DNA of 64,000 bases from CAVZRC01 sp052148775 (GCA_052148775.1 JBKQHM010000056.1:10942-74941), one strand, 5' to 3'. Counted from the first letter of the stretch, positions 52,921 through 62,216 are shown. Notes: generated by a model not told the origin, from the letters alone. Program-made: numbers and translations.

Positions 52921-52963
52921 GACTTTGCAACACAAAGCCGATTTAGCTTTGCGTTGCAAAGTC
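52921..52963. promoter_or_regulatory. 18-bp inverted repeat in a divergent promoter region
   Basis: GACTTTGCAACACAAAGC (52921-52938) and GCTTTGCGTTGCAAAGTC (52946-52963) are inverted copies with one mismatch, separated by seven bases, and distinctly richer in A/T than their surroundings. The pair sits 65 bases upstream of the B12 radical SAM gene start and 270 bases upstream of the sigma-factor fusion. It could be an operator bound by a dimeric regulator, or an RNA hairpin. Nothing else is recognised in 52856-53232. Confidence 0.55.
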
Positions 52964-53232
52964 GATCTTGTCAAGGGCATTCATCGCGATTCCGCCGTTT
53001 CCCGAAGCGGTCGTCATCAGATGGGAAAAGGACGATCTGGAGCGATGCTCCTGGCGAGGGTCGGGTTAAGATGGACCGAGTTCCTACGCCGAAGATCGCC
53101 GGGAGGGATGCGGCCGGCTCGATGGACGTCGGGGCGATCGCGTCACAAAGTCTTCGAACAACTGAAAGAATTCGACCTCGAGGCCCCAGTAGTATAGAGG
53201 ATAGGCCACACGGTTATTGGGAGGTCGCGATC

Positions 53233-56037
53233 ATGGCGAATGGACAATATCAGGCTGTCCTGGAACCACCCCCGGGCTTGCTGGATGCGAGGATGGTCCT
53301 GGATATCGGCGACGGGGAACTGCTGGCGCAGTTCGCCGCCCACCGCGATGAGCTGGCCGAGTCGGCCTTCGAGGTGCTGGTCCGCCGGCACGGGCCGATG
53401 GTCTTGCGCGTCTGCCGGCAGGTCGTCGGCGACCGGCACATCGCCGAGGACGCGTTCCAGGCCACGTTCCTGATCCTGGCGCGGAGGGCCGGCTCGATCC
53501 GACAGCCGGAACGACTGGGCAACTGGCTGCATGGGGTGGCCCTGCGCACGGCGCGGGAGGCGAGGATGCGTGATGATCGCAGGCGACGGCGCGAGTCCGC
53601 CAGGGCCGAGGGGAGCCCGGAGGAGCCGGTCGACGAGACGGCGCGGCCCGATGCGTCGGTGGTCTGCCGCGAGGAGTTCGAAGTCCTCCACGAGGAACTG
53701 TCCCGACTGCCCGACCGGTATCGCGCCCCGGTGGTCCTCTGCGACCTGGAGGGCCTGACGTATCAGCAAGCGGCGTGTCGCCTGCGGTGCCCGGTGGGCA
53801 CGATCGGCGTCCGGCTGCGTCGGGCGCGGGAACGGCTCCGCGTCCGGCTGACGCGACGCGGCCTGGCCCCCACCGCCGGGCTCCTGGGCGTGCTGCTCGG
53901 CAGCGAGACCGCATCGGCGCAGGTACCTTCGCTGCTGGTCGATTCCACCGTCCAGGCCGCGATGGGTTTCGCGGCCGGCAAGGCCGCCGCCACCGGGCTG
54001 GTCTCGGTCCCGGTCTCCGCCCTGACCGACGCGGTCCTCAGGACCATGACCCTGGCCCGGCTGAAGATCGCGATGGGCGTCGCGCTGGCCGTCGGGATCG
54101 CCGCGGGCTTCTCCTGGATCCACGCCCACCGAGAAATCCGGGTCCTGGTGGTATCGGGGCAAGACAAGTCCGCCCCGAGCGACCAGGCGCCAGCCTCGCG
54201 TCAGCCGGATGCAACGGGACCGGATCGGTCCCCGGCACCGGTCCCGTCGAAGCCCGAGGCACCCGGGCCGCGCGAGCCCCGGCCGAAGGGCGGGCTGCCG
54301 CAATTCGACGATGCGGCGACCAAAGCCCTCGTCGCCCAGGCGATCGTTCGCCTCGAGGACGCGCTCAAGGTCGTTCGCACGATGGCGGATCGGCTCATCG
54401 AGGCGAGCGCGAAGCCGGTGGAGGTCGTCGCGAGTGCGCCGGCGGCGGGATTGGAGGCGGAGGCCGCCGCGGTCGCGGCGAACGCGATGATCGTGCCCTC
54501 CGAGCGGGGCGACCCGGCTCGGGGCTCGGTCCTCTTTTCCAAGGAATGGGTGTCGAACGACCCGATGAGCCATGGCGGCGACGGCCTGGGGCCGGTCTAC
54601 AACGAGACCTCTTGCGTGGCCTGCCACGGCCTGGGCGCGCCCGGCGGCGCCGGGCCGGAGAACAAGAACGTCGTCCTGGTCACGTCGGCCCCCGGCGCTT
54701 GCAGCCCCGCCCCGGGACTCGACCCGATCTTCCCCAGCCTGGGCGAGGCCCGCACCGCGGTCCTGCATCGCCATTCGACCCAACCCGGTTATGACTCCTG
54801 GCGCAGGCAATTCTTCGAGCCCGAGGGCAAGGGCCAGGCGAAGCGGGCCTCGAAGGCCAGCGAGGATCTCGTCGCCGGCCGCATCCGCGCCGTCAAGGAG
54901 CAGACGGCGCCCGATCGGCGTCAAGGCGCCCGATCGGTGCCCACGCGGTCAATGAGAGGGATCAACATCAACCTCGCGGAGCGGAACACGCCCCCGCTCT
55001 TCGGCACGGGCCGGATCGACGCGATCCCGTTCGACGCGATCGTCGCGGTGGCCGTCGCGCAGCCGGCCGACGTCCGGGGCCGGGTCGGACGGACCAAGGA
55101 CGGTCGGATGGGTCGGTTCGGATGGAAGGCGCAGATCCCGAGCCTGCACGAGTTCGTCCGGGTCGCCTGCGCCAACGAGCTCGGCCTGGAGGTCCCCGGG
55201 CATGCGCAGCCGGCCTCGCCGATCGCCCCGGCCCGGAAGGCGACGGGGCTCGACCTGACCGAAGCGGACTGCGACGCGCTGGTGTCCTACGTCCGGGCCC
55301 TGCCGGCGCCGGTGGTCGTGGACCCGTACGGGCCGCAGGGCACCCACAACATGCGCGAGGGTCGCCGGCTCTTCACCGAGGTCGGCTGCGTGTTCTGCCA
55401 CACCCCGACGCTCGGCCAGGTCCGTGGGATCTACAGCGACCTGCTGCTCCACGACATGGGCCAGAGCCTGAGCGATTCCGGCGGCAGCTACGGGATCGAC
55501 GGCCCCGATACCCCGCAGGCGCCGAGCCCTCGGGAGTGGAGGACCCCGCCGTTGTGGGGCTACCGCGATTCCGGACCCTACATGCACGACGGCCGGGCGG
55601 ACAACCTGGAGGAAGCGGTCGCCCTCCACGAGGGGCAAGCGAAGGCGTCGGCGAGGCAGTTCTTCCGGCTCTCGGCCGAGGAGCGGTCCCAGGTCGAGGC
55701 ATTCCTGAAATCGCTGGTCGCGCCGTCGGCGGCGGCCGCGCCGGGGATCATCATGGCAGCCCAGATGGAGTCGCGGACCGATCGAGAGCCGCCCTCGCCC
55801 GAGGCCATCGTGCGTCGCCAGCGCGAGGAAGCCGTGGCCCGCGAGGTCGAGCAGCTCCGCGCCGCCAAGCGGGCGAGGGTCCGATTGCCCATCGCCCAGG
55901 CCCTGGAGAAGATGGGCAAGAACACCGCAGCACTCGACTCCTACCGCGCGATCGTCAGCGAGGCGCCCGCCACCGTGGAAGGCCGACTGGCCGCCGCGCG
56001 GATCACCCAGCTTACTTCGCGGGTCATCCGACCTTGA
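53233..56037 (+). CDS. ECF sigma factor fused through a membrane helix to a dihaem cytochrome domain
   Basis: The protein has 934 residues from ATG 53233. Residues ~35-95 are sigma region 2 (LVRRHGPMVLRVCRQVVGDR, HIAEDAFQATFLILARRAGS) and ~155-210 region 4 (LSRLPDRYRAPVVLCDLEGL, TYQQAACRLRCPVGTIGVRL), with a short linker. A transmembrane helix (LKIAMGVALAVGIAAGFSWI) lies at about 277-297, after an Ala/Gly-rich stretch with a second hydrophobic segment near 220. The outside part has two haem-c motifs, CVACH (461-465) and CVFCH (719-723), in a DUF1111/di-haem-oxidase-like domain (RTPPLWGYRDSGPYMHDGRA). The C-terminal ~80 residues are TPR-like. A redox- or haem-sensing transcription factor is the likely role. 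Confidence 0.85.
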   Translation: MANGQYQAVLEPPPGLLDARMVLDIGDGELLAQFAAHRDELAESAFEVLVRRHGPMVLRVCRQVVGDRHIAEDAFQATFLILARRAGSIRQPERLGNWLHGVALRTAREARMRDDRRRRRESARAEGSPEEPVDETARPDASVVCREEFEVLHEELSRLPDRYRAPVVLCDLEGLTYQQAACRLRCPVGTIGVRLRRARERLRVRLTRRGLAPTAGLLGVLLGSETASAQVPSLLVDSTVQAAMGFAAGKAAATGLVSVPVSALTDAVLRTMTLARLKIAMGVALAVGIAAGFSWIHAHREIRVLVVSGQDKSAPSDQAPASRQPDATGPDRSPAPVPSKPEAPGPREPRPKGGLPQFDDAATKALVAQAIVRLEDALKVVRTMADRLIEASAKPVEVVASAPAAGLEAEAAAVAANAMIVPSERGDPARGSVLFSKEWVSNDPMSHGGDGLGPVYNETSCVACHGLGAPGGAGPENKNVVLVTSAPGACSPAPGLDPIFPSLGEARTAVLHRHSTQPGYDSWRRQFFEPEGKGQAKRASKASEDLVAGRIRAVKEQTAPDRRQGARSVPTRSMRGININLAERNTPPLFGTGRIDAIPFDAIVAVAVAQPADVRGRVGRTKDGRMGRFGWKAQIPSLHEFVRVACANELGLEVPGHAQPASPIAPARKATGLDLTEADCDALVSYVRALPAPVVVDPYGPQGTHNMREGRRLFTEVGCVFCHTPTLGQVRGIYSDLLLHDMGQSLSDSGGSYGIDGPDTPQAPSPREWRTPPLWGYRDSGPYMHDGRADNLEEAVALHEGQAKASARQFFRLSAEERSQVEAFLKSLVAPSAAAAPGIIMAAQMESRTDREPPSPEAIVRRQREEAVAREVEQLRAAKRARVRLPIAQALEKMGKNTAALDSYRAIVSEAPATVEGRLAAARITQLTSRVIRP

Positions 56038-56228
56038 GCGTCATCCGCATCCGGTCCCGGCGGCGACTTGTTGCACGCGATCAAACGCGTTACCTTGAGG
56101 TGAGTTCCAAATACGATTGGGTTCGGAGTGGACTTTCCGCGACGGACCCGACAGGGCCCGGATTCCTTGCGTCGCAACGAGGGCCGGGCCCCGGGTTCGG
56201 TTCTCCCGTGCCAACCAGGACTCGCCCC

Positions 56229-56729
56229 ATGCTCCTCCGCCGCCACACCCTCGCGCTGACCTCCGCCCTCACGATGCTCGCCCTGGCCGTCGGCTGCAGC
56301 CAGGATGCGTCGACCACGGGCAAACTCAAGACACGCGAAACGCTCAAGAAGACCACGCAGGATGTCCGCGAGCTCAAGGCCGAACTCGCCAAGGGGGGCG
56401 TCCTCGCCGACTCCACGATCCCGGTCGACGACCCGCTCACCCAGAGCGCCGCCGCGTACCGCACCCAGGTCGCCAAGATCGCCCAGATGCGTGTCCAGCA
56501 GGACATGAACATGTACGAGGCACTCAACGGCGAGAAGCCCAAGACCTACGAAGAATTCATGGAACTGATCATCAAGAAGGGCAAGGCCGACGGCATCCAG
56601 CTCCCGATGCTGCCCTATTACCAGGAATACGCCTACGACACCGACAAGAAGGAACTGGTCGTCGTCGAGTACCCCGAGAAGAAGAAGGCGATAAGCGATC
56701 AGGTCGACAAGGCCTATGGACGGAAGTAA
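56229..56729 (+). CDS. predicted lipoprotein
   Basis: The 166-residue protein has a signal peptide and lipobox, MLALAVGCS, with Cys23 as the probable lipidation site (ALTSALTMLALAVGCSQD). The mature part is helical, with KTTQDVRELKAELAKG and a YEEFMELIIKKGKADGIQLP segment similar to the Pfam-type lipoproteins of planctomycetes that follow cytochrome or secretion genes. No enzymatic motif is visible. It is the second gene downstream of the fusion, with a 191-base gap. Confidence 0.7.
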   Translation: MLLRRHTLALTSALTMLALAVGCSQDASTTGKLKTRETLKKTTQDVRELKAELAKGGVLADSTIPVDDPLTQSAAAYRTQVAKIAQMRVQQDMNMYEALNGEKPKTYEEFMELIIKKGKADGIQLPMLPYYQEYAYDTDKKELVVVEYPEKKKAISDQVDKAYGRK

Positions 56730-56789
56730 GGAACAGGCCAGGAATGACTTCCTGGTTTCGAGCCGGCTGGTTCGGCGCGGGTCTCCGGA

Positions 56790-56950
56790 CCACTGCTGTG
56801 AAGATCTTCCCTGCCGCGGCACTCCTGGGGGCATCGCCCCAAGCCCCGATTCGCTAGGCGTTTACAGCCTCCGGAGATCTTCACAGCAGTGGTCTCCAGG
56901 CCCCGCCGACTGCGGACCGAAAGTCTCCTTTCGGACTCGGGGCTGGAGAC
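56790..56950. repeat. palindromic repeat (GGAGACC type)
   Basis: CCACTGCTGTGAAGATCT (56790-56807) and AGATCTTCACAGCAGTGG (56875-56892) are perfect 18-base inverted copies. They are followed by a second palindrome with AAAGTCTCC and its complement near 56920-56950 and a GGAGACC end. It is similar in type to the repeat at 37.1 kb. The remaining sequence of the 56730-57091 gap has no gene. Confidence 0.7.
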
Positions 56951-57091
56951 CTTGCCACAACTGGTAATCGTCCGCCAGCTCAAGAAAAACATCCCGCTCG
57001 CCCAGGATTGAGCCCTGGACACCGCCAGGAGCATCTGATAAAACGTACACGTCTCGCGGGTTGATATCGGGGCTTGGCGAGGGTGGAACCG

Positions 57092-58141
57092 ATGGGCGAC
57101 CTGAATGACGGCGAATCGGTCGAGATGAAGGGCTCGGGGGCGAAGCCCTACATTTTGAAGAACGTGGGCGGGGTCTACTCGTGCTCGTGCCCGGCGTGGC
57201 GGAACCAGTCGATCGCGATCGAGCGACGGACGTGCAAACACCTGCGGCAACTCCGGGGCGACGAGGCGGAAGAAGCCCGGATCGGTCAGGATCGACCGGC
57301 CAGGCCCGAAGCCGAGGAAGGCGAGTCCGAGGGTGAGGCCGAGGCGAAGGCGGGGCCACCGCTGCTCCTGGCCGAGCGATGGGACAACGCCCAGGACCTG
57401 ACCGGCTGGTGGCTCAGCGAGAAGCTCGACGGCGTCCGCGCCTACTGGGACGGCAAATCCCTGATCTCCCGCCTGGGCAACCGCTTCCACGCGCCCGACT
57501 GGTTCGTCGAGGGCTTGCCCGAGATCCCTCTCGATGGCGAGCTGTGGATCGGTCGCAAGGCCTTCCAGCGTACAGTGGGCATCGTCCGGCGTCAGGACAA
57601 GACCGACCTGTGGAAGCAGGTCCGCTACGTCGCGTTCGACGCGCCGGGTGTCGACGCCGCATTCGAGGGGCGCATCGCGGCCATCCGCGCGCACATCGAT
57701 CGCCATCGGCCGCCCTACCTCTCGGCCCACGAGCACGCGGTCTGCACCAGCTTGGATCAACTTCGCGCCGAGCTGGCGCGCGTCGAGGAACTCGGCGGCG
57801 AAGGGCTGATGCTTCGACAGCCGGAATCGCGCTATGAAGTCGGGCGGTCGCTCACGCTCCTGAAGGTCAAGAGCTTCCGCGACGCCGAGGCTCGCGTGCT
57901 GGAGCACCTCAAGGGGGCCGGGCGGCACAAGGGCCGGCTCGGCGCACTGCTCGTGGAGCTGGCCGACGGAACCCAGTTCTCGGTCGGGACCGGCTTCTCC
58001 GACGCCGAACGCGGTTCGCCACCGCCCGTCGGCTCGATCATCACCTTCCGCTATCAAGAGCTTTCCGACGGCGGCGTGCCGCGCTTCCCCTCCTACGTCG
58101 GCCTCCGTCGCGATGCCACATGGCCCGGTCCCGGCAAGTAG
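57092..58141 (+). CDS. ATP-dependent DNA ligase with N-terminal SWIM zinc finger
   Basis: The 349-residue protein starts at ATG 57092 after GAGGGTGGA. Residues 31-50 form a SWIM finger: Cys31, Cys33 (CSCPAW), Cys48, His50 (RRTCKH). The adenylation domain begins near 100: the nucleotidyl lysine is Lys111 in SEKLDGVRAYWDG, followed by SRLGNRFHAPDWFVEGLPE, IPLDGELWIGRKAFQ and EGLMLRQPESRYE, with LLKVKSFRDAEARVLEHLKG and the OB-fold (SVGTGFSDAERGSPPPVGSI) after it. It is shorter than LigD and resembles the minimal LigB/viral-type ligases. The SWIM finger is an unusual addition, presumably for DNA or partner contact. Confidence 0.88.
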   Translation: MGDLNDGESVEMKGSGAKPYILKNVGGVYSCSCPAWRNQSIAIERRTCKHLRQLRGDEAEEARIGQDRPARPEAEEGESEGEAEAKAGPPLLLAERWDNAQDLTGWWLSEKLDGVRAYWDGKSLISRLGNRFHAPDWFVEGLPEIPLDGELWIGRKAFQRTVGIVRRQDKTDLWKQVRYVAFDAPGVDAAFEGRIAAIRAHIDRHRPPYLSAHEHAVCTSLDQLRAELARVEELGGEGLMLRQPESRYEVGRSLTLLKVKSFRDAEARVLEHLKGAGRHKGRLGALLVELADGTQFSVGTGFSDAERGSPPPVGSIITFRYQELSDGGVPRFPSYVGLRRDATWPGPGK

Positions 58142-58315
58142 TGAGTCGCGAGTCGGGAAGGCCGGCCTGAATCGGCTCGCCACTCACCACTCGCCATTCG
58201 CCACGTTTTCGATTACATTATTCCCGTTTCGACTCCGGGTCTCCCCTTCTCTCCGCGACCCGTACCGGGTGCCCCCTTTGACCGCTCCGATTCGACCTGC
58301 CGAGAGGCTTCGTCT

Positions 58316-60547
58316 ATGTGGTTGCCGCGCGTCCTCACGCCCATGCTCTTGTCCTTGTTCTTGCCCGCCATCGCCCTTGCCGACGATCGGCCGACCGCCG
58401 GGAAGCCGTTCGGCCTGGATCGACGCTTCCCCTGGAACGACTCGCGCGTGGTCGGCTCGCCCGACCCGCTGCCTCCCTACAAGGTGGTGCGGGCGTTCCC
58501 CAAGCTGTCGATCAAGCAGCCATTGAGCCTGACGCCCGAGCCCGGCACGAACCGGCTGTTCATCCTCAACCACATGAATTACTGGGCCGGGCCGGGTCAC
58601 GTACTCGCGATCGAGGACGACCAGGACGCGAGCCAGGTCGAGGATTTACTCGAGGTCAACGGCCTGGCCGTCGGCCTGGCGTTCCACCCCGACTACGTCC
58701 ACAACGGATACATCTACATCGGCCTGAATGGTACGTTGCGAGGACGCAAGGCCACGCAGGCGGTCCGCTATACGGTCGATCGCAAGCCGCCGCATCGCAT
58801 CGACCCGAATTCGAAGCTCGTCATCATCGATTGGGAGTCCAACGGCCACGACGGCGGCGACCTCACGTTCGGCAACGACGGCTTCCTCTACGTTTCTTCC
58901 GGGGACGGTTCCAGCGGTTCCGACGCCCACCTGACCGGCCAGTCGCTGGACGACCTGCGTGCAGCCGTGCTGCGGATCGATGTCGATCACCCCGATCCGG
59001 GCCGGAACTACTCGGTGCCGAAGGATAATCCCTTCACGAATCGCCCCGGCGCCCGGCCCGAGATCTGGGCCTACGGCCTGCGGAACCCCTGGCGGCTCAG
59101 CTTCGATCGCGAATCGGGCCAGCTCTGGGTCGGCCAGAACGGTCAGGACCTCTGGGAGCAGGTGTACCTGATCAAGAAGGGGGGGAACTACGGATGGAGC
59201 CTCCTCGAGGGGAGCCACGTCTTCAACGCCAATCGACAGGTCGGCCCCGACCCGATCACCCTGCCGACCGCCGAGCACCCCCACAGCGAGGCCCGTTCGC
59301 TCACCGGCGGCCGGGTCTACCGGGGCAAGACCCTCCCCGACCTCGTCGGGGTCTACGTTTATGGCGACTGGTCCACCGGCCACGTCTGGGGGATCAAGCA
59401 CGACGGCAACAAGGTCATCTGGCACAAAGAGCTCGTCGACACGCCGTTCAACATTACCGGCTTCGGCACCGACCACTCGGGCGAGCTCTACGTCATCGAT
59501 CACGTGACCGGGTATTACCGCCTCACCCCGACGACCGCAGCGGACAAGCCGTCGCAGCCGTTCCCCACCCGGCTGAGCCAGACGGGCCTGTTCGCCTCGA
59601 CCGCCGACCATAAACCCCACCCCGCCGCGCTGCCCTTCGAGGTCAGTGCCCCGCAGTGGGCCGACGGCGCGACGATGGAGCGGTTTGCCGCCCTGACGGG
59701 CCTGGAACGGGCCGAGCAGAAACCCCAGAAGAACGCGGGCGGTGCCTGGACGCTCCCCGAGGGCTCGGTCCTGGTGCAGACGCTCAGCCTCAACCTGGCC
59801 GACGACGCCGGCAAGCCGGCGCGCAAGCGCGTCGAGACCCGGCTACTCGCCCGACAGCAAGGGGAATGGGTCGGCTACTCCTATCGATGGAACGACGGAC
59901 AGACCGACGCGGAACTCGTCCCTTCCGCCGGGATGGGCGTGGACCTCGAGGTGGCCGACCCCACGGCGCCGGGCGGTCGACGCGAGCAAACCTGGCGGTT
60001 CCCGGCCCGGACGGAATGCATGGTTTGCCACTCGCGCGCGGCCGGCTTCATGCTGGGATTCACCCCGCTCCAGCTCGATCGGGACCATGATTACGGCGGC
60101 ACGGTCGACAACCAGCTCCGCACCTTCGAGCACATCGGTGTGTTCCAGGGCCCATTGCCCGAGCGGCGCAAGGACCGGCCGCGGCTGGTCAACCCCTACG
60201 AGGCAAGAGCCCCCGTCGAAGCCCGGGTCCGATCGTACCTCCACGTTAACTGCTCGACCTGTCACGTCAACGAGGGGGGTGGCAACTCCCGGATGGAGCT
60301 GGAGCTCACGACCTCGCTCGACCGGACGCGGCTGATCGACGAGGTCCCCATTCACGCCACGTTCAATATCAAAGACGCCCGGATCGTCGCCCCCGGCTCG
60401 CCCGATCGTTCGATACTCTACTGGCGGATCTCGCGACGAGGGGCCGACCAGATGCCCCCCCTGGTCACCAGCGAGGTCGACCGCGATGCCGTCAACCTGA
60501 TCGGCGACTGGATTCGCAGCCTGCCCCCAGGGGGCCGGTCGAAGTGA
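58316..60547 (+). CDS. secreted PQQ-type sugar dehydrogenase with haem-c-like C-terminal domain
   Basis: The 743-residue protein has a signal peptide (MLLSLFLPAIALADD, cleaved near 22), a glucose/sorbosone-dehydrogenase beta-propeller (residues ~50-400: VGLAFHPDYVHNGYIYIGLN, FGNDGFLYVSSGDGSSGSDA, YGLRNPWRLSFDRESG, GGNYGWSLLEG) and, from about 430, a domain with CMVCH (568-572) and CSTCH (646-650) that suggests haem attachment. The arrangement resembles the planctomycete cytochrome gene at 9195. It probably oxidises a sugar in the periplasm and passes electrons to c-type haem; the substrate is unknown. Confidence 0.87.
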   Translation: MWLPRVLTPMLLSLFLPAIALADDRPTAGKPFGLDRRFPWNDSRVVGSPDPLPPYKVVRAFPKLSIKQPLSLTPEPGTNRLFILNHMNYWAGPGHVLAIEDDQDASQVEDLLEVNGLAVGLAFHPDYVHNGYIYIGLNGTLRGRKATQAVRYTVDRKPPHRIDPNSKLVIIDWESNGHDGGDLTFGNDGFLYVSSGDGSSGSDAHLTGQSLDDLRAAVLRIDVDHPDPGRNYSVPKDNPFTNRPGARPEIWAYGLRNPWRLSFDRESGQLWVGQNGQDLWEQVYLIKKGGNYGWSLLEGSHVFNANRQVGPDPITLPTAEHPHSEARSLTGGRVYRGKTLPDLVGVYVYGDWSTGHVWGIKHDGNKVIWHKELVDTPFNITGFGTDHSGELYVIDHVTGYYRLTPTTAADKPSQPFPTRLSQTGLFASTADHKPHPAALPFEVSAPQWADGATMERFAALTGLERAEQKPQKNAGGAWTLPEGSVLVQTLSLNLADDAGKPARKRVETRLLARQQGEWVGYSYRWNDGQTDAELVPSAGMGVDLEVADPTAPGGRREQTWRFPARTECMVCHSRAAGFMLGFTPLQLDRDHDYGGTVDNQLRTFEHIGVFQGPLPERRKDRPRLVNPYEARAPVEARVRSYLHVNCSTCHVNEGGGNSRMELELTTSLDRTRLIDEVPIHATFNIKDARIVAPGSPDRSILYWRISRRGADQMPPLVTSEVDRDAVNLIGDWIRSLPPGGRSK

Positions 60548-60592
60548 CAACCGAAGTGGCCGACGAGAAGAGGATGGTAATCGCTCGAACTC

Positions 60593-61957
60593 TCAGGGGT
60601 TTGCCTGTGCCCCCGGCGCGGGTATAATCTCTTTTTCAGGCGCCCGTAGCTCAACGGATAGAGTCGCGGACTTCGAATCCGAAGGTTGAAGGTTCGAATC
60701 CTTCCGGGCGCGCTCGGTGGCTGTTTGGAGGTCTGGATAAGCCTGGAAATCCGGGAAAACCGCCTGATCGGACGGGATTGAGGGGATCGTACCCCCACGG
60801 GCGGGATGGGCTGTCGGATGTTCAGCGGTGGCTCTTGCCTGGACGGTTTCGGCCGGGTAGGATTCCCCCGCACGGACGCCCGACAACTCTGGGTGCGGCG
60901 GCGGGGAGTTCTTGGCAGATGGCCCCGCCGCCGCTTTTTCGCGCGCCAGCAGGTCGAGCACATCGGCCGGGAGGTCCGCCTCGCCGAACGCCCCTTCGCG
61001 AAGCCCGATCCGAATCGCATCGAGGCCGATCCGGCCGGCGCGGCCGGGCAGCCGCGTCACAGCGATCTGGTCGGCCAGCTCGTCGGCGGACAGCCGGACC
61101 GGCGGCTCCGGGTCGGTCGTTTTCGGTGGCTCCTTGGGGAGCGACTTGGCCGGCTCGTCGGGCGCGGCTTTCGGAGGCGGTCCCCCCATCACCTTGAAGT
61201 TCCTCAGCGTGTTGAGCACGAATCCCCACGACCAGACGCGCTTGTTGCCGGGCGTCCGGTTGTGCCGCTCGACCTCGTCCAGCGCGCGGGACAGCCATTC
61301 GGCCGAGAAGTCCTGGGCGGCCTGCACTACTCGGCCCGGAGTCGCTCCCGGCACGAGCCTGGACGCCCGCTCGTTCAGCTTCTCGATCTCTTGGGGATCC
61401 AAAGGATACGACGACTCGACGACGGGAGTCGTCGTTTTCGAACTCTCTGAATTCCCCAGGGAGAGTGTGAGAGGGGGCGAACCCGCCAACAACCGGACAT
61501 CGGAGTCCGGTAAAGTGGACTCTGGTGTCCACTTTACGGGAGACGGCTGGGCACTTTCGGCGAAGAACGTGGCCTGCCGCTCCGTCGGGGCGGCGGCCAG
61601 CACGAGCGGCGGGGCGGCGAAGTCGACCATGATTAGGGACGCCCCGCGTCCCTGGCGGCGGAGGAACGAGAGATAGCCGGCCGCACAGAGACGGTCGAGC
61701 GATCGAGCGATCGTCTTCGTGGAGTCGCATTCCATCGCCGCGGCTCCCTGCACTTGCGTCGGCCAGATCCCGGGGTGGAGTCGGACCCATTTCCGGAGCC
61801 AGGCCAGCAGCCGGACGTCCAAGGCAGCGAGCCGGCGATCGTCGCAGGCCCGATCGAGGAGCGGATCGAACGGCACCGGCGCGAAATAGGGCCGGTCGAG
61901 CGCGGCGCCGGGCGCTCCGGCCCGCGGGGACGGGATCGGGATCGGGATGGCTGACAT
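60593..61957 (-). CDS. winged-helix replication/regulatory protein of a mobile element; C-terminus runs antisense through tRNA-Arg
   Basis: The 454-residue frame has a winged-helix-like N-terminal region (LLAWLRKWVRLHPGIWPTQV, SLDRLCAAGYLSFLRRQGRG) after ~50 basic/Pro-rich residues, then a disordered middle and an AT-hook-free Pro-rich tail. This resembles the helix-turn-helix proteins of integrative elements. The final ~40 residues (KDSNLQPSDSKSATLSVELR) are the well-known antisense reading of the tRNA and are probably not real protein, so the true end is likely near 60715 or the gene was truncated by integration at the tRNA. No integrase is adjacent. Confidence 0.6.
   Translation of the reverse strand: MSAIPIPIPSPRAGAPGAALDRPYFAPVPFDPLLDRACDDRRLAALDVRLLAWLRKWVRLHPGIWPTQVQGAAAMECDSTKTIARSLDRLCAAGYLSFLRRQGRGASLIMVDFAAPPLVLAAAPTERQATFFAESAQPSPVKWTPESTLPDSDVRLLAGSPPLTLSLGNSESSKTTTPVVESSYPLDPQEIEKLNERASRLVPGATPGRVVQAAQDFSAEWLSRALDEVERHNRTPGNKRVWSWGFVLNTLRNFKVMGGPPPKAAPDEPAKSLPKEPPKTTDPEPPVRLSADELADQIAVTRLPGRAGRIGLDAIRIGLREGAFGEADLPADVLDLLAREKAAAGPSAKNSPPPHPELSGVRAGESYPAETVQARATAEHPTAHPARGGTIPSIPSDQAVFPDFQAYPDLQTATERARKDSNLQPSDSKSATLSVELRAPEKEIIPAPGAQANP
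60601..60628 (+). promoter_or_regulatory. sigma70-type promoter of tRNA-Arg
   Basis: TTGCCT at 60601-60606 and TATAAT at 60623-60628 are separated by 16 bases and lie just upstream of the tRNA, the only near-consensus promoter seen in the window. Confidence 0.65.
60640..60712 (+). tRNA. tRNA-Arg (anticodon TCG)
   Basis: Cloverleaf: acceptor GCGCCCG/CGGGCGC, D-arm AGCTCAACGGATAGAGT, anticodon loop CTTCGAA with TCG at positions 34-36, T-arm GGTTCGAATCC, discriminator G. CCA is not encoded. The minus-strand frame of the neighbouring gene runs through it. Confidence 0.97.
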
Positions 61958-62042
61958 AGGTCACTCTGGGTTTGCCGTCGGGCGGGGCGTTCTTGGCAGA
62001 TGACCCCGAGAGGCGGCGATGGAGACGTTGGGCGACTCTCTC

Positions 62043-62216
62043 TTACTTCGGGACCGGCGACAGATCGGACTGGCAGTACGGGCATTTGACCGCACGGCGG
62101 TCAATCTGCTTGCAGCAATACCGGCATTCCGCGGACCGGAGCTGGTCGACCGCCCCCAGGATCAGGGTCGAGACGACCACGATGGCCAGGATGCCGATGA
62201 TCAGTTGCGGGGACAC
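62043..62216 (-). CDS. small membrane zinc-ribbon protein
   Basis: 57 residues from GTG 62216 with GAGGTGG upstream. A membrane helix (LIIGILAIVVVSTLILGAV) is followed by a double CxxC ribbon (ECRYCCKQIDRRAVKCPYC). No partner is recognised. The longer frame to 62378 is not supported. Confidence 0.6.
   Translation of the reverse strand: MSPQLIIGILAIVVVSTLILGAVDQLRSAECRYCCKQIDRRAVKCPYCQSDLSPVPK

Noticed and set aside
60593..60712. C-terminal 40 residues of the winged-helix protein
   Set aside because: They are the antisense translation of tRNA-Arg, a well-known artefact, not evidence for real protein.
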